DNA from: Proteus vulgaris
Lineage (GTDB): Bacteria > Pseudomonadota > Gammaproteobacteria > Enterobacterales > Enterobacteriaceae
Length of the DNA: 64,000 bases
Assembly (NCBI RefSeq): GCF_033708015.1
Contig: NZ_CP137920.1
Location: 3,906,001-3,970,000 of the forward strand
Direction of reading: 5' to 3'
Shown: piece after piece, positions 39,981 to 49,505 of the stretch
Numbering within the stretch: the first letter of the stretch is position 1
Layout of the letters: the number at the start of each line of letters is the position of its first letter
Made by a program: the position numbers and the translations under genes
Notes under the pieces: model-generated
Seen by the model: only the letters and a program-made list of their open reading frames with translations
What the model was told of the DNA's origin: nothing
Database searches by the model: none

Positions 39981-40008
39981 AAAAGTACCTGATCAGGTAC
40001 TTTTTTTT
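39981..40008 (+). terminator. Palindromic terminator of glpEGR
   Basis: AAAAGTACCTGA and TCAGGTACTTTT form a perfect 24-bp palindrome followed by TTTT, giving an 8-T run. Confidence 0.93.
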
Positions 40009-40146
40009 ACTAATTTCTCACAATCCTCTGAGTAACTCATTCTATTTACTCTTATTTTTGACTTACCTTCACTCTTTTTTATTAAGACATAAACGATGTT
40101 GCTTCTTTTTAATAAGCACACAAAAAATGTGGATATGATAATAAAT

Positions 40147-40162
40147 TGTTATCCATATCACG
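40147..40162. promoter_or_regulatory. CRP-like site upstream of glpD
   Basis: TGTTA-TCCATA-TCACG matches 8 of the 10 conserved CRP bases (TGTGA-N6-TCACA), 111 bp before glpD. Cyclic AMP control of glpD is known in E. coli. Confidence 0.5.
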
Positions 40163-40219
40163 CAGTTATGTTTTTTATCAGTTATATAGTTGGCATTTTC
40201 ATCAAACTTCATTACAATT

Positions 40220-40237
40220 ATGAGCGAAAACGAACAT
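40220..40237. promoter_or_regulatory. GlpR operator candidate upstream of glpD
   Basis: ATGAGCGAAAACGAACAT has the perfect right half CGAACAT of the GlpR operator (consensus ATGTTCG...CGAACAT) and a degenerate left half. It lies 36-53 bp before the glpD ATG. A second degenerate candidate, TGTTTCGCGCATTCG, follows at about 40247. Confidence 0.6.
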
Positions 40238-40272
40238 TAAAGAATTGTTTCGCGCATTCGTAGGAGGATGTT

Positions 40273-41766
40273 ATGAAAACTCAAGACTTGATTGTCATCG
40301 GCGGCGGAATAAACGGCGCTGGAATTGCGGCGGATGCAGCTGGCCGAGGCCTTTCAGTACTTATGCTGGAAGCTCAAGACTTAGCAAGTGCGACATCTTC
40401 CGCGAGCTCTAAACTTATTCATGGTGGTTTACGTTATCTGGAACATTATGAGTTTCGCTTAGTAAGCGAAGCACTGGCAGAGCGTGAGGTGCTATTACGC
40501 TTAGCACCACATATTGCATTTCCAATGCGTTTCCGTCTGCCACACCAACCTCATTTACGCCCAGCTTGGATGATCCGTATTGGTCTATTCCTTTATGATC
40601 ATTTAGGGAAACGCGTCAGCCTACCCAGCAGTAAAGGCATTAAATTTGGTGCAAACTCTGTTTTAAAACCAGAATTAACACGCGGTTTTGAATATTCAGA
40701 CTGTTGGGTTGATGATGCACGTTTAGTGGTACTCAACGCACAAGAAATCGTCCGTCGTGGCGGTGAAGTACGCACACGCACTAAAGTCACTCGTGCTTGG
40801 CGTGAAAACAATTTATGGATGGTAGAGGCACAAGATTTACGTACTGGTGAAATTTCGCTCTATCAATCAAAAGCCCTTGTCAATGCTGCTGGTCCTTGGG
40901 TTAAGACACTGTTTGATGAAGGCTTAAAACTGAAATCACCTTATGGTATCCGTTTAATTAAAGGTAGCCATATTGTTATTCCTCGTGCCCATAACGAACC
41001 CCAAGCTTATATTTTACAAAACGAAGATAACCGTATTGTCTTTGTTATTCCTTGGATGGATGAATTTTCTATCATTGGTACTACGGATGTTGAATATAAA
41101 GGTGATCCTAAAGATGTCGCTATTGATGACAACGAAATTCAGTATTTACTGAAAGTGTATAACGATCACTTTAAAAAACAGTTAACCAAAGAAGATGTGG
41201 TTTGGAATTACTCTGGTGTGCGTCCATTATGTGACGACGAATCAGATTCACCACAAGCAATCACCCGTGATTACACCTTAGATGTTCACGACGATAATGG
41301 TCAAACACCGCTATTATCTGTATTCGGTGGTAAATTAACGACTTACCGTAAATTAGGTGAGCATGCCGTTGATAAACTGGTCAATTACTTCCCTAACATG
41401 GGTAAACCGTGGACTAAAAATGGTCAATTACCAGGCGGGAATTTAGAAGGTTGTGATCGTGATGGTTATTCACGTTTAATTCGTCAACGTCACCCTTGGT
41501 TACCAGAAGCACTGGCACTACGTTTTGCTCGCACTTATGGTAGCAATACTGAATTACTGCTGGAAGGCATTACTGATTTAGCAGGTATGGGTGAAAACTT
41601 CGGTCATAATCTGTATGAAGCAGAATTACGTTATTTAGTGAAACATGAGTGGGTTATTGAAGTTGATGATGCTATTTGGCGTCGTACTAAACTCGGTATG
41701 TGGCTAAATGACGAACAAAAACAACGTATTAGTCAATGGTTAACGGCAAATACACACACTGCATAA
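40273..41766 (+). CDS. glpD: Aerobic glycerol-3-phosphate dehydrogenase
   Basis: GlpD oxidises glycerol 3-phosphate to dihydroxyacetone phosphate at the inner membrane, passing electrons to quinone. The 497 residues show the N-terminal FAD motif LIVIGGGINGAGIAADAAGRG, the HGGLRYLE block, DDARLVVLNAQE, and the C-terminal GGKLTTYRKLGEHAVD segment followed by the DAO C domain. AGGAGG precedes the ATG. In E. coli glpD is divergent from glpEGR; here it is co-directional and downstream of glpR, with its own promoter region carrying GlpR- and CRP-like sites. Confidence 0.97.
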   Translation: MKTQDLIVIGGGINGAGIAADAAGRGLSVLMLEAQDLASATSSASSKLIHGGLRYLEHYEFRLVSEALAEREVLLRLAPHIAFPMRFRLPHQPHLRPAWMIRIGLFLYDHLGKRVSLPSSKGIKFGANSVLKPELTRGFEYSDCWVDDARLVVLNAQEIVRRGGEVRTRTKVTRAWRENNLWMVEAQDLRTGEISLYQSKALVNAAGPWVKTLFDEGLKLKSPYGIRLIKGSHIVIPRAHNEPQAYILQNEDNRIVFVIPWMDEFSIIGTTDVEYKGDPKDVAIDDNEIQYLLKVYNDHFKKQLTKEDVVWNYSGVRPLCDDESDSPQAITRDYTLDVHDDNGQTPLLSVFGGKLTTYRKLGEHAVDKLVNYFPNMGKPWTKNGQLPGGNLEGCDRDGYSRLIRQRHPWLPEALALRFARTYGSNTELLLEGITDLAGMGENFGHNLYEAELRYLVKHEWVIEVDDAIWRRTKLGMWLNDEQKQRISQWLTANTHTA

Positions 41767-41817
41767 AAGTAGCAAAATATTCTCTGACTCTGTTCGATGT
41801 TTTTATTAGCAATTTTT

Positions 41818-41848
41818 GTGGCGCCTAATACCGCGCCACTTTTTTTTA
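41818..41848 (+). terminator. Terminator of glpD
   Basis: GTGGCGC and GCGCCAC form a 7-bp GC-rich stem with loop CTAATACC, followed by a run of eight T residues. Confidence 0.93.
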
Positions 41849-41878
41849 CATTTTTATCAAAATGAAAAAATATAACGA

Positions 41879-42238
41879 TTAACAATGTATGAGTTGTTTT
41901 TCTAAAAAGTTTTTTAACACTGTTGCATTGTTTTGCTGTTCATCTTTTCCTGAATAAAGTAATACTAACGGTTGCTTTTTTGCAATCACTAGGAGAGGTT
42001 GCCAATGTTCAGGAGCACCTGTTAATTCGGCAATATAACGTTGCGTAAATTCAGCGAAATCCCCTTTCCCCGCATGAAACCATTTTCGTAATTCGGTAGA
42101 AGGTGCAACCTCTTTATTCCACTCATCATAATGAAAATCTGTTTTTTTCACGCCTCTAGGCCACAATCTATCAACTAATACGCGATAACCTTCATTCGTC
42201 CCGTCTTTATCGTGATATACGCGTTTACAAGTGATCAT
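41879..42238 (-). CDS. yeaO: DUF488-family protein YeaO
   Basis: The 119-residue cytoplasmic protein matches E. coli YeaO (CKRVYHDKDGTNEGYRVLVDRLWPRGVKKTDFHYDEWNKEVAPSTELRKWFH, KKQPLVLLYSGKDEQQNNA). The family is DUF488, with no proven activity. The ATG at 42238 is preceded by GGAGGTGA, far better than the frame opening at 42325. It converges with glpD and is divergent from metF. Confidence 0.9.
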   Translation of the reverse strand: MITCKRVYHDKDGTNEGYRVLVDRLWPRGVKKTDFHYDEWNKEVAPSTELRKWFHAGKGDFAEFTQRYIAELTGAPEHWQPLLVIAKKQPLVLLYSGKDEQQNNATVLKNFLEKQLIHC

Positions 42239-42423
42239 TTCACCTCCCATTAATAAATTCGTTAGTTTTATTGTAGAAGAAAAATCACTCACCTTATCAG
42301 GCCACCTCCTCACTTTTCTCATCATTACCGTTTACAACATGAATTTTTCTCTCATTGTGACTGAATTATCCTCATCAAAAATAGGGCGAATAAGTGTTGA
42401 CTAAATAACCTAATTAAGAGAAT

Positions 42424-42463
42424 CTACATCTAGACGTCTAAATGGTTAGATGGGTAAATAGGT
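42424..42463. promoter_or_regulatory. MetJ operator of metF: about five met boxes
   Basis: Consecutive octamers CTACATCT, AGACGTCT, AAATGGTT, AGATGGGT and AAATAGGT form a MetJ array with a perfect core at 42432-42439. A TTGACT -35-like hexamer lies at 42397. E. coli metF has a similar five-box operator. Confidence 0.88.
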
Positions 42464-42508
42464 AGTGATACTTAAATAAAAATAACAACACAGTGACATA
42501 ATTGATGA

Positions 42509-43417
<909 letters not shown>

Positions 43418-43432
43418 TCTTATCTCACAATT

Positions 43433-43453
43433 ACCCCGCCAATTAAGCGGGGT
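43433..43453. terminator. Hairpin between metF and the DUF4291 gene
   Basis: ACCCCGC and GCGGGGT form a 7-bp stem with loop CAATTAA between convergent genes. No clear T-run follows. Confidence 0.7.
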
Positions 43454-43467
43454 GATATATTGATGAA

Positions 43468-44058
43468 TTACTCACCAAAATAGTATGGTTTTTCTACCGG
43501 TAATAGGCTGTATGCAGTGTCGAGATCACCATTAGCAATACAAGCATCTATTTTATGTACCTTATCGGTAATATCGGTAATATTCACAATCCACTCTTTG
43601 CAATATTTTTCAACGGCTTGATTTCGCAAACCAATTTGTATGGTGCGATAACTGAGCCGATTCAGATAAATATCACGCTCAGGATCCCATTGAATGCGAA
43701 TATTACTGGTTTCTGATGCCTCTTTCCAAGCTTCAGCACTGACATAGCGGTCTGGATCAAAATGACTCACCACACCTTGTGTCAGCATCTCTTGAAAACC
43801 TTCATGCGTAATATCGACAGCAAGAATAGAAGCTTGATTAGCGTCTTTACGTCCCCAACCAGAACGGTACATCATCCAAAGAAAGGAGGGTTTTACCCAA
43901 GTCATGCGGGTCATACTAAAAGGGGGGGAAACAAATGTTCCGTTTGCGACTGCGCTCTGAGCAATAGTATTTGAATAGGCTTGATAAACACGAACAAAAT
44001 CATTCGTATAATATGCCCTTACTTCACACTCAGGACATCGGTCAACATCATCGTTCAT
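43468..44058 (-). CDS. DUF4291-family protein
   Basis: The 196-residue soluble protein contains RAYYTNDFVRVYQAYSNTIAQSAV, MTRMTWVKPSFLWMMYRSGWGRKDANQASILAVDI and YRTIQIGLRNQAVEKY, the conserved blocks I associate with DUF4291. No function is known. The Met and Trp-rich central helix is typical of the family. A plausible AGGATATTAAAG lies before the ATG. It is monocistronic, convergent with metF; the upstream gap of 256 bp is AT-rich without clear signals apart from the hairpin at 44254. Confidence 0.75.
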   Translation of the reverse strand: MNDDVDRCPECEVRAYYTNDFVRVYQAYSNTIAQSAVANGTFVSPPFSMTRMTWVKPSFLWMMYRSGWGRKDANQASILAVDITHEGFQEMLTQGVVSHFDPDRYVSAEAWKEASETSNIRIQWDPERDIYLNRLSYRTIQIGLRNQAVEKYCKEWIVNITDITDKVHKIDACIANGDLDTAYSLLPVEKPYYFGE

Positions 44059-44253
44059 CTTTCTTTAATATCCTTTTATATTAATAAAATGGAACTATTC
44101 GCTTAAATTATGAGCCTCTAACCAGAGATAATCAAGAGCCCCTATTCTTGTTAAAATGCTATCAATAGAGTAGCGCGCATTTAGAAAAGTAAAAAAGAGA
44201 ATAACAATAAAACGAGCAGATTAATGTTTCTATTATGTTTTATTTATACAGTG

Positions 44254-44318
44254 ATGAGTCAATTAATCTTGCTAATCTACTCACAAAGTAAAGCGAATAA
44301 GCGATTTAATTGACTCAT
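44254..44318 (-). terminator. Long-stem hairpin at the 3' end of the LacI-family gene
   Basis: ATGAGTCAATTAA and TTAATTGACTCAT are perfect 13-bp arms (44254-44266, 44306-44318); the right arm includes the stop codon of the regulator gene. The loop is about 39 nt, and the minus-strand T tract is weak. Confidence 0.6.
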
Positions 44319-45322
44319 TGGGTAGCGATTAGGCGCTCGATAAGCTGTGTTTTTATTAATGCTGGAGATTTGACTGCGGTGCCAGCTATCTTTGCCGACA
44401 TGATTTCAAAGGCCTTTTCAACTAATAACGCTTCATCCTGCTTCATTGACCACACATTATTAGGTAAAAAACTGAGCATGACATGATCATCGAAGGTACC
44501 AATATGAAGATGATCAGGAATGCTTCCTTCACGTTGACGGATAACACTCAATAAACCTTCAAGAATAGGCAATGATGAGGCAATAAAATGAGAGGGAATT
44601 TGCTGATATTGCTCCAAATACTGTTTCATCATCTGCTCACCATCTTTGGTCGTATTATGCTCAGCATAAGAGACAGTGACTCGGTTATCATCACCATAAT
44701 GCCCTTTTATGGTTTGCACATAACCGCGCAAACGCGCGGCAATGGTAGGAAGCAACGCATCACCTGCAAAAAAATGAATGGGTGCATCTTGTTTGATTAA
44801 CATCGCTTTTGTGAGCTGGGCACCGCTATCGCAGTTATCGGAAGCAACACAAATAGCCTCACTGACAGAAAAATCTCTATCTAAAAAAACCAATGGTTTT
44901 TGGCGATGCTTAACATGATGTAGCTGATTTTTACGACTTGATGAAACAATAAAAATGCCATCAACATTGCGCTCATCCATTGATTTAACGAGCTTATTTT
45001 CATTTTTGATATCACCATAGGTACAACTAATCGTTAGCTGACAACCGATTTGGTGACAATGCATTTCTAATTTTTCAGCCAAAGCAGCGAAGAATGGGTT
45101 AGAAAGGCGAGGGATAACTAATCCGTAGGTATCTGTTTTATTAAGTTTTAAGCTTCTAGCGGCATGGTTGACAGTATAACCAAATACCTCAACATAGTCC
45201 GCTATCTTCTTTTGCGTTTTTGCACTGATCCGGTATTGATCACCTTTGCCATTTAATACCAATCTGACTGTGGTAATAGACAAATTCAGGTCATTTGCAA
45301 TCTGTTCAACTGTTTTTGCCAT
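44315..45322 (-). CDS. LacI-family regulator of the sugar-acid cluster
   Basis: The 335-residue protein has a LacI-type N-terminal helix-turn-helix and hinge (VEQIANDLNLSITTVRLVLNGKGDQYRISAKTQKKIADYVEVFGY, residues 4-48) and a periplasmic-binding-type effector domain (TYGLVIPRLSNPFFAALAEKLEM, DGIFIVSSS, FLDRDF, GTFDDHVM). It is the last gene of the tct cluster on the same strand, 53 bp after tctA, and probably controls it; the inducer is unknown. Local regulators in sugar islands commonly sit inside or next to the operon they control. Confidence 0.88.
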   Translation of the reverse strand: MAKTVEQIANDLNLSITTVRLVLNGKGDQYRISAKTQKKIADYVEVFGYTVNHAARSLKLNKTDTYGLVIPRLSNPFFAALAEKLEMHCHQIGCQLTISCTYGDIKNENKLVKSMDERNVDGIFIVSSSRKNQLHHVKHRQKPLVFLDRDFSVSEAICVASDNCDSGAQLTKAMLIKQDAPIHFFAGDALLPTIAARLRGYVQTIKGHYGDDNRVTVSYAEHNTTKDGEQMMKQYLEQYQQIPSHFIASSLPILEGLLSVIRQREGSIPDHLHIGTFDDHVMLSFLPNNVWSMKQDEALLVEKAFEIMSAKIAGTAVKSPALIKTQLIERLIATQ

Positions 45323-45343
45323 TAATATTCCATCATTGATATT

Positions 45344-45366
45344 GCCCTCACCTTAATGATGAGGGC
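45344..45366 (-). terminator. Intercistronic hairpin tctA-regulator
   Basis: GCCCTCA and TGAGGGC form a 7-bp stem with a 9-nt loop between tctA and the LacI-family gene. There is no T-run, so it may attenuate read-through or protect the message. Confidence 0.6.
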
Positions 45367-45375
45367 CAGTTAACC

Positions 45376-46893
45376 TTACTGAGCAGGCTTAGCTCGGTAT
45401 TTCTTCCACATTGCTTTTAACGAAGGTCCAATAATAGGTAGGATCAACGTCAATATCGCAATACCTAAAAATGTCGCTGTAATCGGGCGTGTATACAGGA
45501 TAGATAAATCACCCTGAGACATCATTAAAGCACGACGTAAGTTTGATTCTGCCATCGGCCCTAAGATAATCCCGATAACCACAGGAGACATGGAAAAATC
45601 GAGCTTGATCATAATGTAAGCGAGTAATCCTGCCCCCATCATCACAAATACATCGATGATACTATGGTTCACAGAATAAGCACCTACACTACATAATACA
45701 AAGATAATGGGTACTAATACGCGACGCGGAACATCCATCACTCGAACAAAGAGTTTCATACATAAGAAACCTAAGATACCGAGGAAAATATTCGCCATCA
45801 TCAAACCAATAAAGATACTGTTAACTTCAACAGGATTGTCAGTAAAGAGCTGAGGACCTAATGCCAGGCCTTGAACCATAAATGCACCCATGATAATGGC
45901 TGTTGCACCATCACCTGGAATACCTAAGGTCATTAAAGGCACCATGGTTCCGCCTGTTACTGAGTTTGCACCCGCTTCTGGTGCAGACACACCTTCTGGT
46001 GAACCGTGACCAAACTCTTCAGGGTGTTTAGACCAACGTTTTGCTTCGTTATAAGAGATAAATGATGAAATATCTCCCCCCGTTCCCGGAATAGCCCCAA
46101 TCGTTGTACCAATAGCAGATGAACGAAAGTACGTTGGCAACACACGTTTAAAATCAGCCCATGTTGGTAATACACGGTGAATACGTGCGTTAATTTTTTC
46201 ACTCTTTTTCTGCTTACGCTCACGGTACTCTTCTTCAAAACTGATCAAGCCTTGAGAGAAAGCGAACAGACCAACCAAGATAGGAATAAATGAAACCCCA
46301 CCCATTAGGTAAACGGTATCAAAGGTGAAACGAGGCCCGGATGTCATTGGATCAAGTCCAATAGTGGCAATCGCTAAACCTATTGCTCCCCCCATTAATC
46401 CTTTCACAATCGATTGCGATGATACACTGGTAATAATACTTATGCCAAATACCGCGAGTGCAAAATATTCAGCCGCAGAGAAACCTGTTGCCACTTTTGC
46501 TAATTGAGGCGCAATAACAATCAAGGCAATCGTACTAAAGATCCCCCCGAACATAGAGCCCATCGTAGATAAACCCAGTGCTCTTCCTGCTTCCCCTTTT
46601 TTCGCCATTGGATAACCATCCAATACCGTTGCCGCAGAAGCGGGAGTACCCGGTGTACTAATTAATATCGCAGTAATTGAGCCTCCGTAAACGGCACCAC
46701 AATACATACCTAATAACAGGAGGATCCCCGTCATTCCTTGGAAGGAGTAAGTTAATGGGAGAAGTAATGCAATTCCCATATTTACTGTCAGGCCAGGTAA
46801 TGCGCCGATAATAATACCCGCGAACACCCCCAACAAGATCATCGTTATCGTTTCCAGACTGAAAACGACCATTAAAGCGTCTAGTATTTCCAT
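45376..46893 (-). CDS. tctA: Tripartite tricarboxylate transporter, large permease TctA
   Basis: TctA is the large membrane subunit of TTT systems. The 505-residue protein has many hydrophobic helices and family signatures GIIIGALPGLTVNMGIALLLPLTY, GMYCGAVYGGSITAILISTPGTPASAATVLDGYPMAKKGEAGRAL and TLGIPGDGATAIIMGAFMVQGL, close to the classic TctA patterns. With TctB and TctC it should import a carboxylated compound driven by ion gradients. It is the seventh gene of the cluster, 19 bp after tctB. Confidence 0.93.
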   Translation of the reverse strand: MEILDALMVVFSLETITMILLGVFAGIIIGALPGLTVNMGIALLLPLTYSFQGMTGILLLLGMYCGAVYGGSITAILISTPGTPASAATVLDGYPMAKKGEAGRALGLSTMGSMFGGIFSTIALIVIAPQLAKVATGFSAAEYFALAVFGISIITSVSSQSIVKGLMGGAIGLAIATIGLDPMTSGPRFTFDTVYLMGGVSFIPILVGLFAFSQGLISFEEEYRERKQKKSEKINARIHRVLPTWADFKRVLPTYFRSSAIGTTIGAIPGTGGDISSFISYNEAKRWSKHPEEFGHGSPEGVSAPEAGANSVTGGTMVPLMTLGIPGDGATAIIMGAFMVQGLALGPQLFTDNPVEVNSIFIGLMMANIFLGILGFLCMKLFVRVMDVPRRVLVPIIFVLCSVGAYSVNHSIIDVFVMMGAGLLAYIMIKLDFSMSPVVIGIILGPMAESNLRRALMMSQGDLSILYTRPITATFLGIAILTLILPIIGPSLKAMWKKYRAKPAQ

Positions 46894-46912
46894 CTCAAAG
46901 CTCCTTTACCGC

Positions 46913-47374
46913 TTACTCAAAAAAGACGGAGGTTGGCAGAGGTGAATTAAAGATAATGTCAAAGAAGACATAAACGGCGGCAACCATTACAATCGGAATA
47001 ATAACCAATGCAATAGGTTTTCTTTCATTCATCAGCCACATAATGACTGGGATAAGAAGCAGTGACGGAATAATAAAGCCAAAAAAGTGCAGGCCAGTGG
47101 CATAGACCAACATAAAGAGGCCTAAACCATAAGCGCGTTTAACTGCGGTAGAGCTCAGATCAACAGATTGGTGTACATGTTTGATTTTATCAACCACAAC
47201 ACTGATCCATTGAAAAATCCCCAGTAAAATAAATAAAATGGCTAAACCGTAAGGCCAGAAACGCTCCCCTGGTACACCATAATCATCAAACATGCTCATA
47301 TCACGGGAGAGATAGATAATAAGTGCCCCGAAGGCCACTGAAATCGCACCGATGATTGTATTGATTTTTGTCAT
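46913..47374 (-). CDS. tctB: Tripartite tricarboxylate transporter, small subunit TctB
   Basis: The 153-residue membrane protein has four hydrophobic segments, as expected of TctB: about 6-25, 42-61, 83-102 and 110-150 (the last double). The sequence is weakly conserved, so the call rests on size, topology and position between tctC and tctA. GGGGAG precedes the ATG. An intercistronic hairpin separates it from tctC. Confidence 0.88.
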   Translation of the reverse strand: MTKINTIIGAISVAFGALIIYLSRDMSMFDDYGVPGERFWPYGLAILFILLGIFQWISVVVDKIKHVHQSVDLSSTAVKRAYGLGLFMLVYATGLHFFGFIIPSLLLIPVIMWLMNERKPIALVIIPIVMVAAVYVFFDIIFNSPLPTSVFFE

Positions 47375-47389
47375 GTCGGGATCTCCCCG

Positions 47390-47415
47390 ACCCTACCTGC
47401 CGTAACAGGTAGGGT
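47390..47415 (-). terminator. Intercistronic hairpin tctC-tctB
   Basis: ACCCTACCTG and CAGGTAGGGT form a perfect 10-bp stem with loop CCGTAA, between the binding protein gene and the permease genes. It should raise binding protein levels relative to the membrane subunits, as in other transport operons. Confidence 0.8.
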
Positions 47416-47435
47416 GGTTTATAATAATAGAAAAG

Positions 47436-48410
47436 TTATTTTTTCAGGGTTGTTGAAATGAGCTCAGCATACATCTCATGATCTTCTTTCATCATTTCGT
47501 AAGCATCGTCACCCGTGATAAATACAGGCATAATACCTTGTTTTTTCAGTGCTTCTTGATATTCAGGTTTTTGAACCACTTCAGAGAATGCACCAACTAA
47601 CTCGTTCTTCACGTTATCAGGTACATTAGCCGTTGTTGCTAATACAGCCCAAGCACGCATTTTCACGTTAGTGTCTAATTTCAATGCTTCTTTGAAAGTA
47701 GGAACGGCTGGGAATAGTGGGAAGCGACGCTCATCCATTACACCAAGAACACGTAGAATACCGGCATCAACTTGAGATTTAACAGCACCTGGCGTTGTTA
47801 ATACACCATCGATATGGTTACCCACTAAAGCAGCGATTGATGGACCAGTACCTTCGTTATAAGGGATATGGTTAAATTTAGTACCTGTGGTACGTTCGAT
47901 ATTAACACCCGCTAAGTGATAAATAGCCCCCATACCGGAGTTACCGACTTTCAGTTTACCTGGATTCGCTTTTGCGCCATCGATAAACTCTTGTAACGTG
48001 GTGTAAGGTGATTCTGCGTTAACAACTAATACCACTGGATCAGCGATAGTTGTTGCAATTGGCGTGAAGTCTTTATAAGTAACGGGTGATTTTCCTTGGT
48101 GTGGGAACATCGCGAGTTCAACCGTTGTCATCACTAATTTTGTACCATCAGGGCGCGCATTAGCCACTTCAATCAGACCTGTTAAACCATTACCTGCAGG
48201 TTTATTCACGGGAACGAAAATGCGCCCCGCTGGCATAACATCTTTTGCAAATTCAATGATAGTACGAGCAGAAGTATCAGTACCCCCACCTGGATTTTTC
48301 GGAATGACAACATCAATATTTTTTGTAGGATACGTTAACTGTTGGGCAACTGCGTTCCCCATGCCCAGTGTCATCGTAATCGCCAACGCTGCGAGTAGAC
48401 TCTTTTTCAT
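47436..48410 (-). CDS. tctC: Tripartite tricarboxylate transporter, binding protein TctC (Bug family)
   Basis: The 324-residue protein has a signal peptide (MKKSLLAALAITMTLGMGNAVAQ) and the Bug/TctC fold: YPTKNIDVVIPKNPGGGTDTSAR near the start, FVPVNKPAGNGLTGLIEVANARPDGTKLV, then KVGNSGMGAIYHLAGVNIERTTGTKFNHIPYNEGTGPSIAALVGNHID. Bug proteins bind carboxylates by loops around the PGGG and GTGP motifs. The ATG at 48410 is preceded by GGAGAAAGGG; the frame to 48479 overlaps the upstream gene. The ligand is probably an acidic sugar derivative, by inference from the operon. Confidence 0.92.
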   Translation of the reverse strand: MKKSLLAALAITMTLGMGNAVAQQLTYPTKNIDVVIPKNPGGGTDTSARTIIEFAKDVMPAGRIFVPVNKPAGNGLTGLIEVANARPDGTKLVMTTVELAMFPHQGKSPVTYKDFTPIATTIADPVVLVVNAESPYTTLQEFIDGAKANPGKLKVGNSGMGAIYHLAGVNIERTTGTKFNHIPYNEGTGPSIAALVGNHIDGVLTTPGAVKSQVDAGILRVLGVMDERRFPLFPAVPTFKEALKLDTNVKMRAWAVLATTANVPDNVKNELVGAFSEVVQKPEYQEALKKQGIMPVFITGDDAYEMMKEDHEMYAELISTTLKK

Positions 48411-48430
48411 AAAACCCTTTCTCCACATTT

Positions 48431-49483
48431 TTATTGAGTAGCTATTAATTGCTGATAAACAATGTTTTTTCGATTCCAAGTAAAGGTCACGTGTAGGGTA
48501 TTGTTTTCAGCAATAATAGCCGGATATGAAAATTCGCCTTCCCCATCGAGTAAATCGAATGGTTCAGACCAAGTACTGCCATTATCGGATGAAAGACTGA
48601 CAGAGATAGGATAACGACGACTCCAGTTACCTGAATTCGGGTTATACACCAATGCCAGTTGACCATCTGCGAAGGAGACGACATCAATGCCGCTATTATT
48701 ATTTGGTAATATTGTTGCATAAGCCGGACACCAATTGCGCCCATAATCCGTTGAATCGCTACGATAAATAGTACCGCGCGTACTCCGCATCATGGCATGC
48801 ACATGCCCAGGCTGGGATTCCCATAGTGTTGGCTGTATCACGCCATCCCATTGAAAAACACGTTGTAAATCAGTCTCCCATAGGGCATCGTCCTTTAAAC
48901 CCTGCCAGATTTCATGTTCCGCTTGTTCACCTTTATGATGCTCAATTGGAATATCGACTCGCAGCCAATGTTGACCGTTGTCACTCGAAATATCGACAAA
49001 CGCATCCCAGAATTGGTCATCCTCCACCGATCCTGGTGCCAACCACTCGCCATTCGACATCACTAACACTTTATTTTTCACAGGACCTCTAGGTGCGACA
49101 TCACCAGAAACCAATTCTCTCGGTAAACCCCAACTATTTCCGCCATCCTTCGAGATAACGTATTGGGTCGTCCAACTATGTACGTCGGGACCCGTTTTAT
49201 AAAACAGCCAGATATTACCTGTTGATGGGTCAACATGTAAAACGGGATTCCAGTGCGCAACACCCAGATTTTTAACAACAGGTTGAGCATGTTGCCAATG
49301 ATCACCCTCTTTCATCACTAGCCAGATAGCGGTATTACCGCTACCTTCTTTATCACCAGCGAAAAAAGCGGTTAACAAACGCTCAGAGTTAGGCACACGC
49401 ACAATCGTTGAAGCATGGCAGTGATTAAAAAGTGAATGTGCATTATCAAGCACAAACTGGGTTTCCTTCATCACGAAAGGCAT
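48431..49483 (-). CDS. Asp-box (sialidase-fold) hydrolase-like protein, cytoplasmic
   Basis: The 350-residue protein has four Asp-box repeats of the type S-x-D-x-G-x-x-W: SKDGGNSW (111-118), SSDNGQHW (166-173), STDYGRNW (244-251) and SSDNGSTW (298-305). This marks a six-bladed sialidase beta-propeller (BNR type). Arg and Glu/Asp residues that could bind a carboxylate are present, for example RGPVKNKVL and MRSTRGTIYRS. There is no signal peptide, so it would act in the cytoplasm after uptake. It lies between the aldolase gene (22 bp) and tctC (20 bp), inside the operon. Hydrolysis or isomerisation of an imported sugar acid is an inference; true sialidase activity is not shown. Confidence 0.78.
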   Translation of the reverse strand: MPFVMKETQFVLDNAHSLFNHCHASTIVRVPNSERLLTAFFAGDKEGSGNTAIWLVMKEGDHWQHAQPVVKNLGVAHWNPVLHVDPSTGNIWLFYKTGPDVHSWTTQYVISKDGGNSWGLPRELVSGDVAPRGPVKNKVLVMSNGEWLAPGSVEDDQFWDAFVDISSDNGQHWLRVDIPIEHHKGEQAEHEIWQGLKDDALWETDLQRVFQWDGVIQPTLWESQPGHVHAMMRSTRGTIYRSDSTDYGRNWCPAYATILPNNNSGIDVVSFADGQLALVYNPNSGNWSRRYPISVSLSSDNGSTWSEPFDLLDGEGEFSYPAIIAENNTLHVTFTWNRKNIVYQQLIATQ

Positions 49484-49505
49484 ATTCCTACTCCTGTGTC
49501 CTAAA

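Noticed and set aside
48431..49483. Secreted virulence sialidase (NanH type)
   Set aside because: There is no signal peptide and the gene is embedded in a catabolic operon, so it is called an Asp-box protein of unknown activity.
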